DNA of 64,000 nucleotides from Carya illinoinensis (taxonomy: Eukaryota > Streptophyta > Magnoliopsida > Fagales > Juglandaceae). Where the stretch lies: contig NC_056766.1 of NCBI RefSeq assembly GCF_018687715.1, positions 38,411,433 to 38,475,432 of the forward strand. Direction: 5' to 3'. The position numbers and the translations under genes are program-made. Of this stretch, positions 45,570 to 55,346 are shown piece by piece (positions within the stretch are counted from its first letter, which is position 1; each line of letters opens with the position of its first letter). Below the pieces are notes generated by a model, which did no database searches, was not told where the DNA came from, and saw only the letters and a program-made list of their open reading frames with translations.

Positions 45570-46523
45570 ATATGAGTAAATCTTATAACCGATCAGTCCA
45601 ATATCTATCAAATAATAGCTCCCCAATATCTGAGTGAAACGTAGATTCACAGCTTAACTATCATGAAGACGCAAATCAGGGGATTTGAAATTTACTTCCC
45701 TAGCCCCCTCTCGCACGGCCTCGTCCAGTTCTCTTTTCAGTTTTGACCATGGCGCCAGATCCAAATGCCAATGGTAGCGGCACGGTTCTGTTGAAGGAGC
45801 CAAAGAGCAAGAAGGATGAAAAAAAGGAGGAAAATCTGGTTGTGAATTCGTGTACTGTGATTGCTACGGTTTTACAATTTTTTTCATACCCAATGCTCCG
45901 AGTTGTCGGATGAAGATTTGGTGCTGAAAAAGCAATTAGAGTTGTATGTGGAAAGGGTTCAAAATCCTGATCCTAGCTTGCAGAAGGTTGCGCTTGAGAG
46001 CATGAGGTAATCCATCTTTTCTTGTCATATTTCCTTCTTCTTTAGGCTTAGAATTTGTGAATTTCTTACTTGGTTAAGGTTTAAAATTATTTAACAATTT
46101 TTACCCTTTTTTCAACTGTTCATGAATTTTCTCCGTTTCTGTGACTCGTTATATTTTTGTTGGTTTTTTTGGTTCTTTAAAGTTCACGTTTGAGATTGAT
46201 GTGGAAGCTGTTGTGGGCAACGGAAGTTTTGGGCAAAGGAGATGGTGGGCAACGAATGGTGCGAAATTAATGGTGGGTAAAGGACTGGTGGTGGCAGAAT
46301 TGATGACGACGGATTTGGTGTCGTGCGGCAGTGCAAAGCGACGGTGCTGGTGCGAATCGACACCGTCGATTCGATTTCTATTCTGCTTCTAAGAGTTTAC
46401 TATATAGTGTGATGAGACTATTGTAATTTTTGTAGAATTGCTGATGGGGCGGAATATTAGTGGAGGCTGTTAAACCCATACCTTCGGATGGACCGCTTCA
46501 AAGCGGAACTCGTTTAATATTAC
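45570..46523 (+). mobile_element. Insertion carrying an RPN1 gene fragment (Helitron-like)
   Basis: The paralogous segments at 44490-44550, 56333-56395 and 25420-25475 read ...TTTGAATATTAT... directly into ...TTTCCTTCTTTTCTTTTTAA. Here about 950 bp lies between the same flanks. No inverted repeats or clear duplication are seen. The right end contains the hairpin CCGCTTCAAAGCGG followed by AACTCG and T-rich flank, reminiscent of a Helitron 3' end, though CTCG is not the canonical CTRR. A Helitron or a replication-repair capture are both possible. Confidence 0.5.
45749..46006 (+). pseudogene. 5' exon fragment of proteasome subunit RPN1 (PSMD2)
   Basis: From ATG at 45749: MAPDPNANGSGTVLLKEPKS, a Lys/Glu-rich stretch, then after a frame interruption LSDEDLVLKKQLELYVERVQ and PDPSLQKVALESM, ending at a GTAATC donor. 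This is the N-terminus of the plant 26S proteasome regulatory particle base subunit RPN1. The remaining ~800 residues are absent. Downstream, 46141-46392 is open but unrecognisable. Confidence 0.75.
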
Positions 46524-46969
46524 CTTCTTTTCTTTTATATGTCCTTAAACGTCTTAATTAATTGCCACGACTTTGACTTATAAAAACGGATTCTTCGTCA
46601 AAGTCTACGGTACGTAATGTAATTCAATCCTAACTTGTCCATTAATATGAATCTCATCATCTCCTTCCTCCTACTTTCTTCTTTCTCGATCGTACATATA
46701 TTATACATATATATATTATAGATATACGTATGTATTTCCCTCCCATCTTGTGATCTCAACCTTTAATATATATTCCCTCTCTCACAAATTTCTTAGTCAA
46801 AGTCTAGAGTATTAATGTAATTCAATAATTCCTTCGTCAAAGTCGACGGTATTAATTAATGCATGTCTTTTCCTCCGGCCATCTTGTGATCTCAACCTTA
46901 TATATATATACATAGTATTCTCATGTGCTGTTCTTGCGTACTGTAACGAGAGAGAGAGAGAGAGAGATC
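46524..46969 (+). promoter_or_regulatory. Upstream region of the intact peptide gene (copy D)
   Basis: Three CGTCA-type units lie at about 46595, 46797 (degenerate, TAGTCA) and 46839. AT-rich TATA candidates are at about 46685-46725 and 46903-46915. The block CTTGTGATCTCAACC...TTCTTGCGTACTGTAA and a GA repeat directly precede the start codon. The GA tract (46948-46967) sits where the 5' UTR should be. Confidence 0.6.
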
Positions 46970-47364
46970 ATGAAGGTGTTGTGGTTTCTTGTACGCTTTT
47001 ACTTTGTTTTTCTGCTGATCTTCCTGCATGCATCCTTTGGTAGAACTGAAGCACTGTAAGTATATGTGTACATGTGTATATATATAGTAAAATAAGTACG
47101 TGCAACAAATTTACATATATATATATATATATATATGTCTATGCATATATGGATACCAGTTATTATTTTTACATCAACACTTCTGAATTAATATTTTAAC
47201 AATTAATATTTTGTACAATTAGCCCTTTTATAACTTAGAATATATATTGTCAAACTTTACGTTTCATGTTTTCATTGATCTGTAGAGGCCGCGAGGGGCC
47301 CTATGTCGGCCCGATCAGAGGTAGTCCATCACGTCCCATCGGAAAGCCCGGAAGCCACCCATGA
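46970..47364 (+). CDS. Small secreted-peptide precursor, copy D (two exons, intact)
   Basis: Exon 1 is 46970-47055 (donor GTAAGT) and exon 2 is 47286-47364 (acceptor CTGTAG). The join is in phase and gives 54 residues with TGA at 47362-47364. Residues 1-24 are a signal peptide with a long hydrophobic core ([20 protein letters not shown], then ASFG). The mature part reads RTEALGREGPYV, then GPIRGSPSRPIGKPGSHP. The short Pro/Gly/Ser-rich tail with a terminal His-Pro resembles post-translationally modified plant signalling peptides such as the PIP and CEP groups (S-P-x-P-x-G-x-x-H pattern). This is the most likely functional member of the local family, with a compact 230-bp intron. Assignment to a named family is tentative. 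Confidence 0.7.
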
Positions 47365-47426
47365 GATCATCAATCACATGCACCGACCTTGCTAGTTCAA
47401 TAAATCAAGCTACATACTAATTAATA

Positions 47427-47458
<32 letters not shown>

Positions 47459-48085
47459 GTTTAATAAAGATCAGATGATGAAACAGCAGATCATATATAT
47501 AGGCTTATAGCCTAGCTATATGCAGGCTGAGATCCTTTATTGTATGAAGCTTAATTTGCTTCTTTATTTAGTGAGTTAATTATTTCCATCTGTTATTTTT
47601 GTTAATCGATCGATCTTTTAGAATTGGTATCATTTTTTATATTAATCTATATTAATTATTATTAATATTAATTTATTGAGTAATGTTACATACAGTCGTG
47701 AAATGTGCAAGTGTCGTGCAGTCGTTTTGAAAAGAAAGTGAGGTCTACTATTAAAATATTAATTTTCTTTTCATATATATCCCATACTTATTTATTTATT
47801 TTTAAATGATTACACGGCACTTATACACTCGTTACTGCTAATATTATTTCTCATATTAATACAATGCATGACTAGCTAAGAGTGCAAGCAACGATGGGGT
47901 CAACTATCAAGAACATCATCTTGTACCAAGTACCGATCGTCGTATGCTCAATTTGCAGAACAAAATTAAAATCAAAGGACACAAGTTCTAAAATGCAAGC
48001 TTTCCATATCATATATTCTTATGGAGGCAATCTGGTTTAATTTGGCCCCTAGCTAGGCATTACAACATGTTTAATAATTGTAAAA
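47365..48085 (+). other. 3' flank of peptide copy D, with MULE-like MITE
   Basis: It is collinear with the copy B flank at 32983-33660. An (AT)n run is at about 47425-47450, and a MITE at 47678-47852 (GAGTAATGTTACATACAGTC) corresponds to that at 33271. A likely polyadenylation region contains CAATAAATCAAGC at 47398. Confidence 0.6.
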
Positions 48086-48094
48086 ATAATTATT

Positions 48095-48194
48095 TTTCTA
48101 CTTCACGCCCCACCGCGCGCCGCCGCGACCCAGCCCCTCACCAGTCGACAGCAACCCCCCACGGCCTCACTGATCCCCTCCCCTCCATTATAGG

Positions 48195-48238
<44 letters not shown>

Positions 48239-48505
48239 ACTAGATTGAAGCCCAAAGCCTCTCTTTCTTCTCTCTCGGTTTCGCCACCACACGCCGCCGC
48301 CACGCTACTGTGAGCAACCCACGAGCCTTCTTCACACCGTGCCTCACCACTGCGACCACCTCCTCCCTAGATCCACCGGTCCAGGCAGCCCTGTGCCTCT
48401 CCCTCCCTCTCTACCCACGGATCTCCTTAGATCTAGTGCCATGGACACCCTCTCCACCTCCTGCCACCACCATGAAGCCCACTAAGTCCTTGCCACCCTA
48501 AATTA
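48095..48505 (+). repeat. GC-rich dispersed repeat with (CT)n core, copy 2
   Basis: It corresponds to 37345-37910 but lacks about 170 bp between the GATCTAGTGCC and CATGGACACC blocks. The (CT) run at 48197-48233 is shorter than in copy 1. Its left end joins AT-rich unit D flank abruptly. Confidence 0.65.
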
Positions 48506-49583
48506 AAATGATCATTAATTTATTTATTTTTTAAAAAAAGAATCATAAATAGACACACTTTGAATGAAGGAAAATTCTATTTATAAATCGATGTAGATAA
48601 TACACTTAGGTAGAGTGTTTATATAGCATAATATTTGAATGAAAATTTTAAAATTTCAATCTTACAAATTAAATATTAGATTTTAAGTGATGTAGATGAT
48701 GAGAATATAATAACTCTCTAAAAAAAGTGTGAAATTATGGAATTTCTTACTGTTATACATGTGCATGTTAATTACAAAACGTTCGAATGCAAGAAAAATT
48801 AAGTAACATGTTCGCACTTAAAGAACTAGAAAGTTCAACCCTTGCACATTTGTTTGCACTTAAGGAAGTCGAGAAAACACACGTGGCTTTAATATACCAT
48901 TCAAATGTTACGTGTCAATATATATAACATCCTAATGTGAAATCTCAATTTCACTCAAACACCAAATCATCTGTTGCCTCCTCTACCGTTCAACGCAACC
49001 AATGTTGCCATTAAGCCACAACCTTGTATTTTTATTGGGTTTTGTTGCGTTTTATTAGTGCATTTCGGTTCACACTAAAACCTAAACCATCACCATAGGA
49101 AGGTTACCCACGATGTACCCTTCATTTATACGGCGGCAATTCACCAAATAGTAGAGTGAAATATGAAGCTCAAATGTACGATCGTATATTCAAACATTTG
49201 CACTCAATAACCATATTAATGTTCGAAAGGTAAAATAATATGTTCACATTTAACGGTGACACTACATACATCATTCGCACATTATAGCATACATTGGAAC
49301 TTAATATAAATACTCGAATGCATTTTAGTGTAGTTTGAACGATTTTTTTAAGTTCTAACATTAGGCTAGTGTAGTGCTACAGGGGACGCTCGCCCTTCTT
49401 GGATTGATTGGATGATGTAAGAAATTATGACACAGATCAATGGACACTTCGATATGCATATTAACCCTCTTCGCATCATTAAAAGCCAATATATCCTCAC
49501 TTGGCCATCATTTAGATATCCTAAATGGTAAGGTCAATATGTTACAAAAGAGTTTCATGACTTTATTAGCAACAAATATCGAT
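48506..49583. other. AT-rich DNA with dispersed TTCGAA-like motifs, left of the LINE
   Basis: It carries many GTTCGAA/GTTCGCA/TTCGAAC motifs (48780, 48811, 49218, 49312). The same motif type continues right of the LINE at 55447-55625, and a TTGTAGTG occurs at 55733-55740. Subterminal short repeats and a TGTAGTG end are features of CACTA elements, but the opposite CACTA end was not identified. Confidence 0.35.
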
Positions 49584-49645
49584 CTACTCAACCTAATTTT
49601 TTTTTTTTTTGATAACAACAGAACCATATCATTCAATAGAGTCAA

Positions 49646-52600
49646 TTACAGACAATTATCAAGCCACAAGGCTTGAGAAAGAAAGTCTGGAAAACTATCC
49701 CACCACATCGCCATATCCTCCACTCTCCAAGCATGTCTAGCAAGAGAGTGTGCTGCCATGTTACCTTCCCTATACACATGAGTAAAAGAGATAGTCTGAA
49801 AAAAACTAGAGAGACGCTGCACTTCAGAGAACAGGTTGCCAAGCAATGAGTTAAGCATGGTGTGGTGTTGTAAAGCCTCGACCAAAAGCAGACAGTCACT
49901 CTCTACAACAAGATGTGGGATACCCATTGTAGAGCACAACTGGAGTCCACGGAAAACAGCTAACAACTCCACAGTTTCCGGATCAAGCACATCCAATTCC
50001 AATTTAGAAGCATCCATAAGGATCTTACCAGTAGAATCCCGAAGAATGACGCCAATACCAGCCTTGTGAAGGGCAGAAAACAAGGCACCATCAGTGTTCA
50101 GTTTAAGAACCCCAGAAGAAGGTGGCTGCCAACATAAATGGGTTCGAATTTGAGGCTGAGATTTAAGTGCAACTGACTTATAACTCTGCAACATGCCCAA
50201 AGAATGTGAAATAACGTGACCAGGACTCAAGCAAACATGATCAAACTCCCATTTATTCCGTCTGAACCAAAAAGCCCAAGCAATGCAGAAAAAACCAGCC
50301 AGCAAATGAGAATATGGACCCTCAGCAAAAGATAAGGCTAAATCAGTAAAACTAGTTGGTAAAAAGGAATCCACAAAAGGAAAAAACTGGGACCATGAAA
50401 ATCGGATCTGGGCACAACCAAAAACAGCATGCAATAAATCCTCATCAGAGTGGAGACAAAAAGAACAAGAGGCTATGGGAAGCACATGTTTTTTCTGCAA
50501 ATTAGTCTTTGAAGGTAAACTGTCCCTACAAGCCCTCCATGCAAAAATCTTAATTTTATTAGGGACAGGAAGCCTCCACAACGCTTTCCATAAATGTGTA
50601 TACCGACCCGTGGAGGAGCATTCAGTAGTAGTATCACTAGACTTGGACATAATCAATTTATAGCAACTTCTAACAGTAAAAAATCCACTTCGCTCTTGGC
50701 CCCAAATCATCTTATTAGCAGTTCCCGTAGGGAAAATCATGACCTTCAGAATATCAGCCACCACCATTGGATTGAAGAGAGCTCTAAGCTTGGGCAAGTC
50801 CCATCCCCTAGAATTGTTGAGAAACAGAGAAGCCACTACATCAGAAGACATATTCACATCAGGAGACAACTCCTCACACAAGGACCTATGACCCGGGACC
50901 CAAGGGTCCTTCCACATCTGAATATTCTGCCCATCACCAAGGCGCCAAAAACAACCCTCCCGTAACCACCTCTTGGCCTCCCAAATGCCCCTCCATGTAT
51001 AGGAAGGGCAATGCCCCAAACTAGAGTCCAAAAAGGAAGATTGAGAAAAATATCGGGCTTTAAGAAGTTTGTACAGCACCGAGTTCTCATTTTGCATCAG
51101 TCGCCACCCTTGCTTAGCTAGAAGAGCAAGATTAAAACTTCTAAGGTCCTTAAACCCCAAACCACCTCTACTCTTCCCCGCACACATATGTTGCCAACTA
51201 ACCCAATGAATACGACGTTCCTCCCGTTTTTGCCCCCACCAAAAGCGAGCCATTAAAGCCTCTAAATCTGAACAAAAACTAGCAGGCAGTAGGAAACAGC
51301 TCATAGAATAAGTCGGGATCGATAACGCAACAGCTTTCAATAAGATCTCCTTACCCCCTTGGGACAACAATTGTTCCTTCCAACTTTGAAGCTTTTGCCA
51401 CACTCGCTGCTTAATAGACTGAAATGCCTGAGTTTTGGATCGACCCACAATAGGGGGTAAGCCCAGATACTTCTCATACTGCTGGATTTCGCCATTTCCC
51501 CATAAAAGACATATCTCTTCCTGAAGAGCCTGCCCCACGTTACAACTAAAGACCATAGAGGTTTTTTCTTTGTTAATTTTCTGGCCCGAACAGCTTTCAT
51601 AAATGGCTAATACATCTTGTACCCTTCTGTTTTCAGCCACCGAGGCCTTACAAAAAATAACACTATCATCCGCGAAAAGCAAATGATTTATAGTTGGGGC
51701 ATTTCTACAAATTCTCAAACCAGAAATATCCCGACAGAGACCAGCCTGGTTTAACAAACAAGATAGGCCCTCCGTACAAAACAGAAAGAGATAGGGGGAC
51801 AAAGGGTCCCCTTGTCTCAGCCCACGGGATGGGAAGATTGGTCCTTTGGGGTCACCATTAACCAACACTGAAAAAGATACAGTTTGAACACAGAACATCA
51901 CAAGAGAAATAAAACCCGACTCAAAACCCAACACTTCCATCACCTTCCGAAGAAAGCACCATTCCACCCGGTCGTAAGCTTTACTCATGTCCAGTTTCAA
52001 AGACATATACCCTTGATTCCCACGCTTCTTATGTTTTAAGAAATGTATTAACTCATAGGCAATTAAGACATTATCCGTAATCAAGCGACCCGGAACAAAA
52101 GCGCTTTGAGAATCCCCAATAATACTAGGAAGCACGTGCTTCAAACGGTTGGCAATAACTTTAGAAATGAGCTTATAAATTACATTACACAAGCTAATTG
52201 GGCGATAATCAGCAACCACAGCAGGGCATTTAATCTTTGGAATCAGAGTGAGATATGTATGATTAAGGGATGAAGGAAAGGAACCTGAATTGAGAGCTTG
52301 TAGAACCGCAGCCTGAATTGAAGGGCCCACCACATGCCAATATTTCTGATAAAAGGCCGGAGACATCCCATCCGGGCCAGGAGCAGTAGAGGGATTCATT
52401 TCAGATAACGCACTCACAATCTCAGCTGCTGTATAACGCTGACTCAGTGCTGCATTCATATCAGAGGTAACCCGGCCCCGAAGACCTTCAAGAAAATCAG
52501 TAGAACTGCTAGGATGAGAACTAGCAAAAAGAGACTGGAAATAATCTACCAACAGCTTGTCCCTCAATACTCCCGAGCGCCATATGCCATCACCATCCTT

Positions 52601-53737
52601 TAATCGATCCATCCTATTCTTTCGCCGTCGCTGTGAAGCTTTCATATGAAAGTACTTGGAATTCTTGTCACCATGCTTAAGCCATAACGCCTTTGAGCGT
52701 TGCCTCCACATCAATTCATCCCGTTCTAACCATTTGTTAAAATCCGCGCAGGCCTGATTATGTTCCGAGATAAATTCCCCAAGAGGATCAGAATGAGAGA
52801 GGAGTTCCAAATGTTTGCGAGCCCGAGTTAGTTGCTGCTGCACATTGCCAAAACAGGATTTATTCCACACATCCAAACGAGATCCACATTCCTGAATATG
52901 CAATAAGACCGCATCCATAGAATTAACACTTTCGCCACGGAACCAAGTGGACTTTATAATATCCTCACATGCCTTCTCACCAACCCACATCTCCTCAAAA
53001 CGAAACTGGCGTTTAACCCGAGAAGGAGCTCCCATCCCTGCAGTACTAACCCAGATTGGAACATGATCAGAGTAGGCCACCACACCATGAACAACCATAG
53101 CATTAGGGAAAAGATTTAGCCATGACTGGTTGACAACAGCACGATCTAAACGTTCATTAGTACATCGGTTACCACCCCGCCGGTTGGACCAAGTGAATCT
53201 ATTACTGCTGAAACCCAAATCCCGTAAACAACAGTCAGTTAGAGCTTGCCGAAACGCTGAAATCTGCCATTCCAGCCTAGGCCGGCCACCACACTTCTCA
53301 TGGTGGTGCAATATTTCGTTAAAATCACCAAACACAATCCAGGCCTCACCCCTATTTCGACTTAAATGCCTTAGCATATTCCACGTTCGGTGACGCTGAC
53401 CCACCTCCGGAAACCCATACACACCCGTAAGATACCACACGCCGTTAACAGAATTGTCCACTACACAAGCATCAATATGACACTGAGAATAACTACGAAT
53501 TGACAGAGACAAATCCCGACCCCACAACATAGCCAGACCCCCTTTACGACCAACACAATCAACAACCAAGCAATTAACAAAACCAAGTCGGAATTTACAC
53601 ACCTCGAATTCACGAGCTTTCAGCCTTGTTTCCTGTAAAAACACGACATCGGGAGCTTCTCTCCGCACCAAATCACGGAGAGTTCGAACACCCCGTGGGT
53701 TCCCAAGCCCACGGGCGTTCCAGCTTAAGAGCTTCAT
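49646..53737 (-). CDS. LINE ORF2: endonuclease, reverse transcriptase, zf-RVT, RNase H
   Basis: Residues 1-230 form an APE-type endonuclease (SWNARGLGNP at 5-14, FLQETRLK, GDFNEILHHHEK, a SDHVPIWV box near 222). Reverse transcriptase spans about 470-745, with [12 protein letters not shown] and the catalytic FADD at 688-691. A zinc-binding zf-RVT segment lies near 1080-1125 (WRACRDSLPSK...CSFCLHSDEDLLHAVFGC). An RVT_3 RNase H domain occupies about 1210-1340 (LNTDGA at 1213, EL and ESDC boxes, HSLARHAW). All catalytic motifs I can see are intact. The protein would nick genomic DNA and reverse transcribe its own RNA at the nick. The ATG overlaps the stop of the upstream ORF (ATGA), implying coupled reinitiation. 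RNase H is typical of one branch of plant L1 elements. Confidence 0.93.
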   Translation of the reverse strand: MKLLSWNARGLGNPRGVRTLRDLVRREAPDVVFLQETRLKAREFEVCKFRLGFVNCLVVDCVGRKGGLAMLWGRDLSLSIRSYSQCHIDACVVDNSVNGVWYLTGVYGFPEVGQRHRTWNMLRHLSRNRGEAWIVFGDFNEILHHHEKCGGRPRLEWQISAFRQALTDCCLRDLGFSSNRFTWSNRRGGNRCTNERLDRAVVNQSWLNLFPNAMVVHGVVAYSDHVPIWVSTAGMGAPSRVKRQFRFEEMWVGEKACEDIIKSTWFRGESVNSMDAVLLHIQECGSRLDVWNKSCFGNVQQQLTRARKHLELLSHSDPLGEFISEHNQACADFNKWLERDELMWRQRSKALWLKHGDKNSKYFHMKASQRRRKNRMDRLKDGDGIWRSGVLRDKLLVDYFQSLFASSHPSSSTDFLEGLRGRVTSDMNAALSQRYTAAEIVSALSEMNPSTAPGPDGMSPAFYQKYWHVVGPSIQAAVLQALNSGSFPSSLNHTYLTLIPKIKCPAVVADYRPISLCNVIYKLISKVIANRLKHVLPSIIGDSQSAFVPGRLITDNVLIAYELIHFLKHKKRGNQGYMSLKLDMSKAYDRVEWCFLRKVMEVLGFESGFISLVMFCVQTVSFSVLVNGDPKGPIFPSRGLRQGDPLSPYLFLFCTEGLSCLLNQAGLCRDISGLRICRNAPTINHLLFADDSVIFCKASVAENRRVQDVLAIYESCSGQKINKEKTSMVFSCNVGQALQEEICLLWGNGEIQQYEKYLGLPPIVGRSKTQAFQSIKQRVWQKLQSWKEQLLSQGGKEILLKAVALSIPTYSMSCFLLPASFCSDLEALMARFWWGQKREERRIHWVSWQHMCAGKSRGGLGFKDLRSFNLALLAKQGWRLMQNENSVLYKLLKARYFSQSSFLDSSLGHCPSYTWRGIWEAKRWLREGCFWRLGDGQNIQMWKDPWVPGHRSLCEELSPDVNMSSDVVASLFLNNSRGWDLPKLRALFNPMVVADILKVMIFPTGTANKMIWGQERSGFFTVRSCYKLIMSKSSDTTTECSSTGRYTHLWKALWRLPVPNKIKIFAWRACRDSLPSKTNLQKKHVLPIASCSFCLHSDEDLLHAVFGCAQIRFSWSQFFPFVDSFLPTSFTDLALSFAEGPYSHLLAGFFCIAWAFWFRRNKWEFDHVCLSPGHVISHSLGMLQSYKSVALKSQPQIRTHLCWQPPSSGVLKLNTDGALFSALHKAGIGVILRDSTGKILMDASKLELDVLDPETVELLAVFRGLQLCSTMGIPHLVVESDCLLLVEALQHHTMLNSLLGNLFSEVQRLSSFFQTISFTHVYREGNMAAHSLARHAWRVEDMAMWWDSFPDFLSQALWLDNCL

Positions 53738-54267
53738 GGGGATCGGCGGTGCTGGTCCCCAGCCACCGCCGATACAGAGGAAAGCACAGGAAGCTCGACC
53801 GGTGAGGAAAAACCAGCCGAGGTCCCTCGCTTACAGGGAGAGCCATCAAAGTCCTCATCCAAACAAAAGACTTTTCTTTTTTTGGAAAGTGGAGGAAATT
53901 TAGCCTCAAGAGGAACCGAAGAAGATGTACCTGTAATGGACGAGAGACTCCTCCATTTTCGGCTTGAAGACCCATCCGGACCTGCCGCCTTCACAGAAAC
54001 AGAACCCTCAAGAACGGAATGGGAGAGACTTGGGAGGTCGAGAGTGTGCCCTTGTTCAATGCCCGATTGAATGTTATGCTTATCCAAAGAATCACCCGTA
54101 TCCCATTTCGGCCCATCATAACGTGGTAAACTAAAAGAAGGCTGTAAAAGAGGGCCCGGTAGAGGAGAAAGGGAGTGCAGGCCCAGAGAAGGCCCATCCC
54201 GGGAAGCAGTCGGAGAAGGCTCAACCACCGTAGTCGGCCCATTCAGAGACGCAGGGACGGTTACCAT
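53734..54267 (-). CDS. LINE second ORF (C-terminal half of ORF1?), 177 residues
   Basis: It is Pro/Ser-rich and low in recognisable structure, with a basic nuclear-localisation-like SKKRKV at about residue 129. The start codon overlaps the ORF1 stop (ATGGTAA) and its own stop overlaps the ORF2 start (ATGA). Plant LINE ORF1 proteins are often about 450-550 residues, close to 325 + 177, so this may be the ORF1 tail displaced by a frameshift. Alternatively it is a genuine third ORF translated by reinitiation. Confidence 0.6.
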   Translation of the reverse strand: MVTVPASLNGPTTVVEPSPTASRDGPSLGLHSLSPLPGPLLQPSFSLPRYDGPKWDTGDSLDKHNIQSGIEQGHTLDLPSLSHSVLEGSVSVKAAGPDGSSSRKWRSLSSITGTSSSVPLEAKFPPLSKKRKVFCLDEDFDGSPCKRGTSAGFSSPVELPVLSSVSAVAGDQHRRSP

Positions 54268-55238
54268 ATCACCCCCGAGAGAACCGGTGCAGCAACGGGT
54301 TCGAACTGCTCCCCCGTATCCATAACCGTATCAGCCAAACCGCCGGTAACTGGCACAGCATCAGTATCGTCCGTCCCAACACCCTCTGAACCAGAGACAG
54401 CCCGAGGAGAGGATCGACGACCCGGACGGGAAGGATCCCGTTTATCCCAAGAACGGGAGTCACGGAAGTGGTCACCATAACTTGTTGCCCGTAACCACGT
54501 CCCATACGGCAATGTGGTATCCTTACCGGCCTGCACAGCAGCCTTCCAAGAAGGACAATCTTTGTCTCCATGTCCGAGACGTCCACAGAAATAACAGAAG
54601 TTGCCCAAACGCTCATAACTGAAACGAACCCAGCAAGAGTTGGTCTTCCCCAGTGAAAGACGCGTCCCACGTAGTAGAGGCTCCGACACATCCAAAGTCA
54701 CGTGAACACGAAGGAACTCACCCCAAGCCAACTCGCCAGCCTCCAAATCGACCTCCACAACTCGTCCCAATTTCTGTCCAATGAGAGTGCCAACTCGAAC
54801 ATTACGAGCCCGGAGAGGAAGATCATGAAACCGAACCCAAAAGGAGGCGTCCTGAAACTGAATATCCTTCACCTGTTTACTGCCATCAACTTCCTGTACC
54901 AAGACCAGGTGTTTATCAAAAGACCACGGGCCCTCACGCAACACCCGCTCCTTATCACGCATATCATCAAATTCAGCAAAGAATAGGTTAACATTAAGGT
55001 CCCAAAAACGCACACCACGCACCGCACGCCATGCTCGCTTCATAGTTAACTTAAAAGCCTCCCGATTAAAGTGTTTATCGGTAAAAAGAGTAAACAACAA
55101 CCCCTTTCCCTGAACCAGAGAAAACTCTTCTAAGTCGTCGCTTTCCACCAAGACAGCTTCCTCCTCGTGTTCGGTCAGAGATAATCTCTGATATAGCCCA
55201 TCCAAATCATCCGTCATGACAACACTCGAAGCAGACAA
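54261..55238 (-). CDS. LINE ORF1: DUF4283 and zinc-knuckle RNA-binding protein
   Basis: 325 residues. About 45-185 match the DUF4283 pattern of plant LINE ORF1 (LFTDKHFNREAFKLTMKRAW, VLREGPWSFDKHLVLV, FWVRFHDLPL). A CCHC knuckle follows (CYFCGRLGHGDKDC, about 217-230), then an Arg/Ser-rich region. Its role is to coat LINE RNA and act as a nucleic acid chaperone. The first of two nearby Met codons was taken as start; an alternative is Met8. Confidence 0.85.
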   Translation of the reverse strand: MSASSVVMTDDLDGLYQRLSLTEHEEEAVLVESDDLEEFSLVQGKGLLFTLFTDKHFNREAFKLTMKRAWRAVRGVRFWDLNVNLFFAEFDDMRDKERVLREGPWSFDKHLVLVQEVDGSKQVKDIQFQDASFWVRFHDLPLRARNVRVGTLIGQKLGRVVEVDLEAGELAWGEFLRVHVTLDVSEPLLRGTRLSLGKTNSCWVRFSYERLGNFCYFCGRLGHGDKDCPSWKAAVQAGKDTTLPYGTWLRATSYGDHFRDSRSWDKRDPSRPGRRSSPRAVSGSEGVGTDDTDAVPVTGGLADTVMDTGEQFEPVAAPVLSGVIW

Positions 55239-55346
55239 AGAAAATCAACAAAGTAGAACACCACCAGGACTGCACTACGGCAGAGAGAAAAAGCCTCTAC
55301 TCAGACCGAGAGAGGAGGCAATCACCGGCCTACTCAACCTAATTTT

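Larger units (their letters stand above)
49601..55329 (-). mobile_element. Full-length, apparently intact L1-type LINE
   Basis: A perfect 17-bp target-site duplication, CTACTCAACCTAATTTT, flanks it at 49584-49600 and 55330-55346; the plus-strand poly-T at 49597-49610 is its poly-A tail. Layout on the minus strand: 5' UTR about 90 bp, ORF1 (55238-54261), a second short ORF (54267-53734), ORF2 (53737-49646), and a 3' UTR of about 35 bp. ORF2 is uninterrupted over 1363 codons. Absence of decay and an exact TSD suggest a recent insertion. It split an older AT-rich repeat. Confidence 0.92.

Noticed and set aside
50594..50965. Plus-strand open frames within 49646-55238
   Set aside because: They overlap the intact minus-strand LINE ORFs and have no family signature; shadow frames.
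53882..54480. Plus-strand frames opposite LINE ORF1
   Set aside because: Antisense shadows of a GC-rich coding region.
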